A stretch of 7,581 bases of DNA from JBBREP01 sp038202885 (lineage in GTDB: Bacteria > Actinomycetota > Acidimicrobiia > IMCC26256 > PALSA-610), in NCBI GenBank assembly GCA_038202885.1, contig JBBREP010000135.1, positions 1 through 7,581 of the forward strand. The letters are read 5' to 3'. The notes beneath the pieces were generated by a model that was given only the letters and a program-made list of their open reading frames with translations, was not told where the DNA came from and did not search any database. The position numbers and the translations under genes are program-made. Position 1 is the first letter of the stretch, and every line of letters starts with the position of its first letter. Of this stretch, positions 1 to 5,361 are shown one piece after another.

Positions 1-23
1 GGGGGGTCAAACGACGCATCTGA

Positions 24-923
24 TTATTGGGTGGGGACTCGGACGGTGAGGGCGCCGGCGACGGCGCGCATCGTTGCGGGCAGTGGGCTCACGCGCTCGC
101 CGTCGGCGAACACCTCGATGGGCACGCTCTGATCGAGCGACTCCACGGTCACAACCTTGCCGCGCCACTGGAGCACGCCGTCGATACCGATGTGTGCGCC
201 CTTGAACACCTTCGGGAAGTTCGCGAGGAACTTCGCTCGTGAGATGGCTTCGATGGCGCAGACGTCGAGCAGCCCGTCGTCGAGACTCGCGTTCGGTGTG
301 ATCTTCATGCCGCCACCGAACGTGGTGCCATTACCGACCGACACCATCCATGCCCGCAGCTCGTGTACCTCGCCGTCGACGGTGACGCGCATCGGGTGCG
401 GCTTGTAGGTGACGAGCGTGCGCAGCACGGCGGCAACGTAGAGCGGTGTACCCGATAAGTGGCTGACGCTGTTCGCCCACCGGTTCGCTTCAGAGTCGAA
501 GCCGGTCGCGGTCACCGAGCAATACCAGCGATCGTTGACGCGACCGAGATCGATCGTGCGGTCGACGCCACTGCGATCGCGCAGCACGTCGAGTGCGCGC
601 ACCGGTTCGGTGATGTCGTAGCCGAGCATGGTGGCGATGTCGTTGCCGGATCCGCACGGCACGATGGCGAGGCGCACACCGTGGTCGGCGGCCACCCCGG
701 CCATGGCGCCGACTGTGCCGTCGCCGCCCGCGGCCACGAGATCGCGGCCGTTCGCCGCGGCCTTGGCTGCGTGCGCGACCGCGTCGTCGCCCGACGTCGA
801 CACATGGGCTTCGACCGCGACGCCGCTATGGGCGAGCGCGTCGATGGCGTCGAGCAGGTCCGGCACCCGGGCCCGGCGCCGAGAACGACCCGCGGCCGGA
901 TTGACAACAACAGTCCAACCCAA
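24..923 (-). CDS. YegS/DAGK-family lipid kinase
   Basis: Predicted soluble or membrane-associated lipid kinase of the diacylglycerol kinase catalytic family (YegS/BmrU/DgkB type), which transfers phosphate from ATP to a lipid hydroxyl such as diacylglycerol; the exact lipid cannot be read from sequence. The 299-residue length is normal for the family. Visible marks are the N-terminal beta strand with NPAAGR (8-13), the nucleotide-binding GGDGT motif (66-70), GSGNDIA (91-97, the family's GTGNDFA box) and a C-terminal GGGMKITPNASLDDGLLDV stretch typical of the second domain. The start is TTG (bases 921-923): it gives the usual family N-terminus, and an in-frame TGA lies a short way upstream, leaving no ATG or GTG alternative there. 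It diverges from uppS across an 89-92 base gap. A functional link to polyprenyl lipids through that neighbour is only a guess. Family assignment is firm; substrate is unknown. Confidence 0.93.
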   Translation of the reverse strand: MGWTVVVNPAAGRSRRRARVPDLLDAIDALAHSGVAVEAHVSTSGDDAVAHAAKAAANGRDLVAAGGDGTVGAMAGVAADHGVRLAIVPCGSGNDIATMLGYDITEPVRALDVLRDRSGVDRTIDLGRVNDRWYCSVTATGFDSEANRWANSVSHLSGTPLYVAAVLRTLVTYKPHPMRVTVDGEVHELRAWMVSVGNGTTFGGGMKITPNASLDDGLLDVCAIEAISRAKFLANFPKVFKGAHIGIDGVLQWRGKVVTVESLDQSVPIEVFADGERVSPLPATMRAVAGALTVRVPTQ

Positions 924-924
924 G

Positions 925-960
925 CCCGAGATCCTAGAGGCTCAGAGCACCTTGCTCGGG
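925..960. other. Dyad symmetry in the divergent lipid kinase/uppS gap
   Basis: CCCGAG (925-930) pairs with CTCGGG (955-960), and inside it GAGCA (945-949) and TGCTC (953-957) form a perfect 5-base inverted repeat around CCT. The two pairings share bases and are mutually exclusive. The dyad lies just upstream of the lipid kinase TTG start, in the only space available for the divergent promoters, so it could be an operator or an mRNA hairpin. No convincing -35/-10 pair was found here. Short GC-rich dyads arise easily by chance. Confidence 0.3.
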
Positions 961-1007
961 TGTGCAGGCCGTTCGCAGCGCCGGACGAAGTAGGCACCGG
1001 AGATAGG
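957..1007 (+). repeat. Intergenic repeat, copy 1 (upstream of uppS)
   Basis: Diverged, right-end copy of the repeat found before glyS and ppdK. Bases 977-1007 match 2780-2810 at 27 of 31 positions without gaps. Further left, CGGGTGTGCAG (957-967) matches CGGGTGCGCAG (2759-2769), with a weaker stretch and a one-base length difference in between. The copy ends in AGATAGG, which directly forms the left part of the uppS ribosome-binding region. No inverted-repeat partner was seen to the left, so this is a fragment or solo end. Confidence 0.72.
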
Positions 1008-1010
1008 GAG
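1005..1010 (+). promoter_or_regulatory. uppS ribosome-binding site
   Basis: AGGGAG is a purine-rich Shine-Dalgarno-like site. It stands 5 bases before ATG at 1016 but only 2 bases before GTG at 1013, which favours ATG as the start. Its first three bases are the conserved end (AGG) of the intergenic repeat. Confidence 0.6.
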
Positions 1011-1015
1011 ATGTG

Positions 1016-1789
1016 ATGCAGAAGCCGGTGGGGCGCGACTCGTCCCATTACCTTCAGGTTGTGGCGCTGCCCGAAGGAATCGACGCTCGGCACATGCCGC
1101 GCCACGTGGCCATCGTGATGGACGGCAACGGTCGCTGGGCGCAACGGCGTGGGCTCAAACGCACGGAGGGCCACGCCGCGGGCGAGGAGGCCCTGTTCGA
1201 TGCAGTCGAGGGCGCGCTCACGCTCGGTCTCGACTGGATGACCGTGTACGCGTTTTCGACTGAGAACTGGCGCCGTCCGCTCGACGAAGTGCGCTTTTTG
1301 ATGAACTTCAACGAGAGCATCCTGCTGCGTCGCCGTGATGAGCTGCACGGCAAGGGAGTGCGGGTGCGGTTCATCGGCCGCCGGGGTGGGCGAGTGCCGG
1401 GCCGGGTGCGCCGTCATATCGAAGACACCGAAGCGTTGACGCGCGCCAACCGCAGGCTCACGCTCACATTCGCGTTCAATTACGGCGGCCGGGCCGAGCT
1501 CGTCGATGCCGTCCGTCGGCTCGCAGGTGACGTGCGCGACGGCAGCCTCAACGCCGACAAGATCGACGAGAAGACAATCCATCGGTACCTCTACGCGCCC
1601 GACATGCCCGACCCCGACATGCTGGTGCGCACGTCGGGCGAGTTCCGGATCTCGAACTACCTGCTGTGGGAGATCGCCTATTCGGAGCTGTATTTCACCG
1701 ACACGCTGTGGCCCGACTTCCGCCGCGAACACCTCTTCGACGCCGTGCGCGAATTCCAAGCCCGAGAACGCCGCTTCGGCGCCATCTGA
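1016..1789 (+). CDS. uppS: Isoprenyl transferase / undecaprenyl diphosphate synthase (cis-prenyltransferase)
   Basis: Cytosolic, membrane-associated cis-prenyltransferase that condenses isopentenyl diphosphate onto an allylic diphosphate to make the long-chain polyprenyl diphosphate carrier used for peptidoglycan and other wall polymers. From ATG 1016 it is 257 residues, a normal length. Signatures run in family order: HVAIVMDGNGRWA with catalytic Asp36, GH with His53, VYAFSTENWRRP, FNYGGRAELVDA, and the C-terminal RTSGEFRISNYLLWE block with Arg205, Arg211 and Ser213, followed by AYSELYFTDTLWPDF with Glu224. GTG at 1013 would add one residue but lies too close to the ribosome-binding site; the N-terminal ~26 residues before MPRHVAIVMDGNG are not conserved. 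Chain length (C50, C55 or other) cannot be told: actinobacteria carry several cis-prenyltransferases. recO follows after 97 bases. Confidence 0.97.
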   Translation: MQKPVGRDSSHYLQVVALPEGIDARHMPRHVAIVMDGNGRWAQRRGLKRTEGHAAGEEALFDAVEGALTLGLDWMTVYAFSTENWRRPLDEVRFLMNFNESILLRRRDELHGKGVRVRFIGRRGGRVPGRVRRHIEDTEALTRANRRLTLTFAFNYGGRAELVDAVRRLAGDVRDGSLNADKIDEKTIHRYLYAPDMPDPDMLVRTSGEFRISNYLLWEIAYSELYFTDTLWPDFRREHLFDAVREFQARERRFGAI

Positions 1790-1816
1790 CCCCCAAAACG
1801 GTTTTCCTCTGCACCC

Positions 1817-1835
1817 GGCGGCGTATAGCGCCGCC
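1817..1835 (+). other. GC-rich hairpin between uppS and recO
   Basis: GGCGGCG (1817-1823) and CGCCGCC (1829-1835) form a perfect 7-base stem with a TATAG loop. A second weak hairpin, GCGC-TTC-GCGC, follows at 1851-1861. There is no T-run after either stem, so this is not a standard intrinsic terminator. It may be a terminator of the U-less kind proposed for actinobacteria, a processing structure, or a control element for recO, which lacks a clear ribosome-binding site. Confidence 0.4.
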
Positions 1836-1886
1836 CAGTGCAATCAGACCGCGCTTCGCGCCGCCGAGAACTACAGTCATGTAGTT

Positions 1887-2603
1887 ATGCCGGGCTTGTA
1901 TCGAGACCAGGGGGTCGTGCTGCGCACGATCAAGCTCGGTGAAGCCGATCGCATCGTCACGATCTTCACGCAGGGCCACGGCAAGGTGCGGGCCGTCGCC
2001 AAAGGGATCCGGCGTACCCAGAGCAAGTTCGGGTCTCGCCTCGAACCCACGAGCCATGTGGCGTTGCAGCTCTACGCCGGCCGCGAGCTCGACATCGTCA
2101 CGCAGTGCGAGACGGTCGAATCGAATCGGGCGCTGCGGGAACGCTACGGACTGCTCACCCACGCGGTTCCGATGCTCGAAGCCGTCGACCATCTGAGCGA
2201 GGACCGCCAGACGAACCCGGCGATCTACCGGATGCTCACCGGCGCGCTGCGCACGCTGGCCGAGTCGCGCAACCTGATGGTCACACCCGCGTTCTTCTGG
2301 AAGCTGCTCGCGCTGGAGGGGTACCAACCTCGCCTCGACGGTTGCGCCCGCTGCGACGGCCCTCCGCCACTCGTGTCGTTCGACCTCGAAGAGGGCGGCG
2401 GGCTCTGCGACCACTGTGCGATGGGTGGCGGCCGGCGCCTGTCGCCCGAGGCTTTCGCGCTCCTCGGCCTGATCCTGGGAGGCGGCTTGCAAGCCGCGTT
2501 GGCCGAACAGCCGGGAGCAGCGGCACACGATGTCGAACGGCTCGCGCTCGTCGCCATCGAGCACCACCTCGAACGCCGCCTCCGTTCAGCCGCACTTCTC
2601 TAA
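1887..2603 (+). CDS. recO: DNA repair protein RecO
   Basis: RecO works in the RecFOR pathway: it binds single-stranded DNA and SSB, anneals strands and, with RecR, loads RecA at gaps. The 238-residue length fits. The N-terminal OB-fold region opens with YRDQGVVLRTIKLGEADRI (5-23) and continues with the conserved FTQGHGKVRAVAKGIRR stretch. The C-terminal half carries a zinc-binding set of four cysteines, CARC (153-156) and CDHC (174-177), seen in many bacterial RecO proteins. ATG 1887 gives the canonical N-terminus. The frame stays open far upstream into uppS in another phase, but that part is not RecO-like. No good Shine-Dalgarno sequence precedes the ATG. The order uppS-recO is the reverse of the recO-uppS order known in mycobacteria. 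Confidence 0.95.
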   Translation: MPGLYRDQGVVLRTIKLGEADRIVTIFTQGHGKVRAVAKGIRRTQSKFGSRLEPTSHVALQLYAGRELDIVTQCETVESNRALRERYGLLTHAVPMLEAVDHLSEDRQTNPAIYRMLTGALRTLAESRNLMVTPAFFWKLLALEGYQPRLDGCARCDGPPPLVSFDLEEGGGLCDHCAMGGGRRLSPEAFALLGLILGGGLQAALAEQPGAAAHDVERLALVAIEHHLERRLRSAALL

Positions 2604-2613
2604 TTGGCCGGCT

Positions 2614-2810
2614 TGTCTCTTGGGCCTGCTTCGCCCGGCCTGGCGAGCGATCGCTTGTGCCGGTGCTGCGGCGGCGAGGTGGTGCGATCGCCGCGTCGGG
2701 CGCGGGATGCGAATACGAGCGGCGATCGGAGCAGCCCGGGAGCGACGGAGGAGCGATGCGGGTGCGCAGCGAGCTCGCCAGCGCCGGGCGAAGCAGGCGC
2801 CAGAGATAGG
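2614..2810 (+). repeat. Intergenic repeat, copy 2: inverted-repeat-bounded element upstream of glyS
   Basis: This fills most of the 218-base recO-glyS gap and is the most complete copy of the family. Its arms, 2625-2648 and 2773-2797, are reverse complements at 24 of 25 positions with a single one-base gap; both carry CCTGCTTCGCCCGGC and TGGCGAGC when read inward. Weaker pairing extends out to TGTCTCT (2614-2620) and AGAGATA (2802-2808). GGCT stands just outside both ends (2610-2613 and 2809-2812), a possible 4-base target duplication that may be chance. The right half (2719-2779) matches 5268-5328 at 54 of 61 positions, and the right tip (2780-2810) matches 977-1007 at 27 of 31. Internal palindromes include AGCGATCGCT (2646-2655) and GCGAGCTCGC (2769-2778). 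No transposase-like frame is inside. It could be a MITE, a REP/BIME-like element or a structured glyS leader. Its end lies 11 bases before the glyS ATG. Confidence 0.75.
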
Positions 2811-2821
2811 CTGAAAGCCCC

Positions 2822-4138
2822 ATGGCCAGCGCCCCCGATGTGATGGAACGTGTCGTCAACCTGTGTAAGCGGCGCGGGTTGGTGTACCCGTCGAGCGACA
2901 TTTACGGCGGGTTCCGCTCTACTTGGGACTACGGCCCGCTCGGCGTGCTCCTCAAGCGCAACGTCAAAGAGGCGTGGTGGCGCTCGATGGTGCAGCTGCG
3001 CGACGACGTCGTGGGCCTCGACTCCGCGATCCTCATGCACCCAAAGGTGTGGGAGGCGAGCGGCCATGTCGCCACGTTCTCTGACCCGCTCGTCGACTGC
3101 CGCAACTGCAAGGAGCGGTTCCGTAGCGACCATCTTCCTGCATCGGGAGCGTGCCCGAACTGCGGCGCCAAGGGAAGCTTCACCGAGGCGCGCCAGTTCA
3201 ACCTGATGTTCCGGACGCACGTCGGCCCGATCGAGTCCGAGGCGAGCGTCGCGTACCTGCGGCCCGAGACGGCGCAGGGCATCTTCGTCAACTTCAAGAA
3301 CGTGCTCACCACGTCGCGCAAGAAGCCGCCGTTCGGCATCGCACAGATCGGCAAGAGCTTCCGCAACGAGATCACGCCCGGGAACTTCATCTTCCGCACC
3401 CGCGAGTTCGAGCAGATGGAGATGGAGTTCTTCGTGCCGCCCGATGAGAGCGCGCAGTGGTTCGACTACTGGGTGCAACACCGCTACGACTGGTACGTCG
3501 GGCTCGGCATCGCACCCGAGCAGTTACTGATTCGACCGCACGACGCCGATGAGCTCAGCCACTATTCCACCGGCACGAGCGATATCGAGTTTGCCTATCC
3601 CTGGGGTTGGGGCGAGCTCGAAGGCATTGCGCAGCGCACCGATTTCGACCTGACGCGCCACGCCGAGTTCTCGGGCGAGGAGCTCGTGTACTTCGACCAG
3701 GAGTCGAGCACGAAGTATGTGCCCTATGTGATCGAACCAGCCGCCGGTGCCGACCGGGCCACGCTCGCGTTCCTCCTTGCCGCGTACGACGAGGAAGAAG
3801 TGCAGGGCGAAACCCGCACCGTGCTGCGCTTGCACCACCGCCTCGCGCCCATCAAGGTGGCCGTGTTGCCGCTGTCGAAGAAAGCCGAGCTGGCACCGCT
3901 CACGAACGAAATCTCCACGTTGTTGCGGCCGCATCTACAGATCGACACCGACCTATCGGGCGCGATCGGTCGGCGCTACCGCCGCTTCGACGAAATCGGC
4001 ACGCCCTATTGCGTGACCGTCGATTTCGATTCCCTCGACGACCGCGCCGTCACCGTGCGCGAGCGCGATTCCATGGAGCAGACACGAGTGCCGGTCGCCG
4101 AACTCCTGGGCTATCTCCGCGATCGCTTCGACGACTGA
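2822..4138 (+). CDS. glyS: Glycine--tRNA ligase (alpha2 type)
   Basis: Class II aminoacyl-tRNA synthetase that activates glycine with ATP and charges tRNA-Gly in the cytosol. At 438 residues it is the single-chain homodimeric type, not the alpha/beta GlyQ-GlyS type. The N-terminus shows LCKRRGLVYPSSDIYGG and WDYGPLG (35-41), characteristic of this enzyme. Four cysteines, C93-C96 and C111-C114, form a zinc-ribbon-like insertion. Next come RPETAQGIFVNF, motif 2 with FRNE (180-183) and RTREFEQMEMEFF, and motif 3 EPAAGADRATLAF with Arg312. The anticodon-binding domain occupies roughly residues 340-438 (APIKVAVLPLSKK onward). ATG 2822 gives the expected N-terminus. Its ribosome-binding site is weak: AGATAGG at 2804-2810 is the end of the repeat and lies 11 bases away. 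No T-box features were seen in the leader. Confidence 0.98.
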   Translation: MASAPDVMERVVNLCKRRGLVYPSSDIYGGFRSTWDYGPLGVLLKRNVKEAWWRSMVQLRDDVVGLDSAILMHPKVWEASGHVATFSDPLVDCRNCKERFRSDHLPASGACPNCGAKGSFTEARQFNLMFRTHVGPIESEASVAYLRPETAQGIFVNFKNVLTTSRKKPPFGIAQIGKSFRNEITPGNFIFRTREFEQMEMEFFVPPDESAQWFDYWVQHRYDWYVGLGIAPEQLLIRPHDADELSHYSTGTSDIEFAYPWGWGELEGIAQRTDFDLTRHAEFSGEELVYFDQESSTKYVPYVIEPAAGADRATLAFLLAAYDEEEVQGETRTVLRLHHRLAPIKVAVLPLSKKAELAPLTNEISTLLRPHLQIDTDLSGAIGRRYRRFDEIGTPYCVTVDFDSLDDRAVTVRERDSMEQTRVPVAELLGYLRDRFDD

Positions 4139-4200
4139 CCCCAGATACTGATTTCTGATCCACGTGACCTGCCCACCCCGATGCGAGGACTGATCGATCC

Positions 4201-5220
4201 ATGCCCGTCGACGACTATTACGCGCTGATCGGTGTGCCGCCCGACGCTGACCGCGACACGATCCGCGATGCCTACCGCTCGCGCCGCAGCGAACTCGACG
4301 ACACCGAGTCCGGGCGTTCGAACGCCGCCAAGCTGAACCGAGCATGGAACGTGTTGTCCGACGGTGCGCAGCGTGCGCGTTACGACGATGAGCTTGCCAC
4401 GGCAAAGGCCGACGACAATGTGATCGTGCCCGAGATCGTCGGCGCCACGCGCGGCTCGACGAACGGGCGCGGTCCGGCGCGCGCCGCTCGTGGTGCCGCA
4501 CGCGACAAGGGCGCGAAGCGCCCCGTGCGCGAACCGCGCCAGCCGGTCATGCAGGCTGTCGAGGTCAACGGGGTCGCCCTGGCGTCGAACCGCGACCGAG
4601 GCATTTCGCTCGCGATCGACGCGGTGATCTGCATCTTCATCCTCGTGATCGGCGTGAGCGTTGTCGCGCAGAAGATGGCTGACAGCAGCAAGCCCGAGGT
4701 CGTCGCCAGGATCGATGTATTGCAGAAGACCATCGACAACGATCAAAAGTCGATCGACAACAACATCAAGCTGCGCGACGCCGCCAAGTCGAAGGCCGAT
4801 AAGGACCGCTACAACACTGCAAAGAAGGCGGCCGAGAAGAAATTCGACGCCGACACGAAGCTGCAGACAACTGAGAAGGCCAAGCTCGACGGTCTCGGCC
4901 GAGAAGCGCTCGCGGGTGCGGGACTACTCGCACTGTTGCTCTTCGCGGTGCCGACAGCGATGACGGGCAAGACGTTGGGCAAGGCCCTGCGCAAGATCCA
5001 CCTCGTCAAGGAGGACGGCGTCACGCTGCCGGGATGGAGCACTGCATTCATCCGGTACGGCGCGATCTTCGGGTTCATCGTGGCCGCGGGTGTGTTCCTC
5101 GGCCAGGTCGCCCAGTTGGCGTGGATCGTCGCCATCTTCGGCGTGACGAGTTTCTCGCGCAATCCGAAGCGTCAGGGTTGGCACGACCGAATCGCGCGCA
5201 CGCTCGTCGTCGCCGATTGA
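4201..5220 (+). CDS. Membrane protein with degenerate J-domain and RDD domain
   Basis: 339-residue protein of unknown function. Residues 4-65 resemble a J-domain: DDYYALIGVPPDADRDTIRDAYRS at the front and LNRAWNVLSDGAQRARYDDEL at the back. The HPD tripeptide needed to stimulate DnaK ATPase is absent; its place reads SELDDTES (30-37). A low-complexity Arg/Ala/Gly linker (about 82-115) leads to an RDD-family membrane domain: first segment about 139-156 after NRDRG, a charged Lys/Asp/Ala-rich helical stretch about 163-232, a second segment about 236-254, then GKTLGKALRKIHLV (256-269), Arg285, a hydrophobic region 286-316 that could hold one or two segments, and the RQGWHDRIARTLVV ending typical of RDD proteins. 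ATG 4201 follows GAGGA (4185-4189) by 11 bases, and glyS ends 62 bases upstream. The family has members linked to ion or metabolite transport, but nothing here shows the activity. Confidence 0.85.
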   Translation: MPVDDYYALIGVPPDADRDTIRDAYRSRRSELDDTESGRSNAAKLNRAWNVLSDGAQRARYDDELATAKADDNVIVPEIVGATRGSTNGRGPARAARGAARDKGAKRPVREPRQPVMQAVEVNGVALASNRDRGISLAIDAVICIFILVIGVSVVAQKMADSSKPEVVARIDVLQKTIDNDQKSIDNNIKLRDAAKSKADKDRYNTAKKAAEKKFDADTKLQTTEKAKLDGLGREALAGAGLLALLLFAVPTAMTGKTLGKALRKIHLVKEDGVTLPGWSTAFIRYGAIFGFIVAAGVFLGQVAQLAWIVAIFGVTSFSRNPKRQGWHDRIARTLVVAD

Positions 5221-5253
5221 GCGCGCGGCATCGAAATTGCGACGGTGAACAAA

Positions 5254-5353
5254 GCGATACGAAGGGCGCGGCGACCGCAGCAGCCTGGGAGCGACGGAGG
5301 AGCGACACGGGTGCGCAGGAAGCTCGCCGTGGCGCCGCAGGCGACATAAGGAG
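5254..5353 (+). repeat. Intergenic repeat, copy 3 (upstream of ppdK)
   Basis: Bases 5268-5328 match 2719-2779 at 54 of 61 positions without gaps, including the identical core GGGAGCGACGGAGGAGCGA. Weaker similarity reaches left to GCGATACGA (5254-5262; GCGAATACGA at 2709-2718), and right to GCAGGCGACATAAGG, where the copy is about ten bases shorter than the glyS one. The inverted left arm of the glyS copy is missing, so this is a half element. Its end supplies AAGGAG, the ppdK ribosome-binding site. The remaining part of the gap, 5221-5253, shows nothing recognisable. Confidence 0.78.
5348..5353 (+). promoter_or_regulatory. ppdK ribosome-binding site
   Basis: AAGGAG lies 8 bases before ATG 5362, the best Shine-Dalgarno site in the window. 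The bases after it, GAGACAGTCTC (5351-5361), form a short palindrome spanning the site up to the start codon. At most it would give a 4-base stem with a CAG loop, so a control role is uncertain. Confidence 0.7.
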
Positions 5354-5361
5354 ACAGTCTC

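Noticed and set aside
901..934. TTGACA at 901-906 as a -35 box for uppS
   Set aside because: It lies inside the lipid kinase coding start and no -10-like hexamer occurs at 16-18 bases; the nearest candidate is about 22 bases away.
1795..1805. AAAACGGTTTT palindrome after the uppS stop as a terminator
   Set aside because: The arms are separated by one base, so they cannot form a stable hairpin loop.
512..1843. A 443-codon open frame on the minus strand across the lipid kinase start and all of uppS
   Set aside because: It is antisense to well-recognised genes, reads as low-complexity Arg/Ala/His-rich protein, and is explained by high GC at third codon positions.
2604..2821. T-box or other riboswitch controlling glyS
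   Set aside because: I could not find a T-box-like conserved sequence, specifier loop or terminator/antiterminator pair. The structure present is explained by the inverted repeat shared with other gaps.
2600..3481. A 293-codon minus-strand frame over the repeat and the start of glyS
   Set aside because: It is antisense to an unambiguous GlyRS. The part over the repeat resembles a frame over the ppdK-side repeat only because the DNA itself is repeated.
573..4126. Four copies of GCGATCGC (573, 2647, 2684, 4119), like the cyanobacterial HIP1 octamer
   Set aside because: More than composition alone predicts, but two fall in coding sequence where Asp-Arg/Ile-Ala type codons favour it and two in one repeat element. 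Every gene here looks actinobacterial.
5237..5261. TTGCGA ... GATACG as a ppdK promoter
   Set aside because: The spacing is only 13 bases and the -10 match is weak, so it is not supportable.
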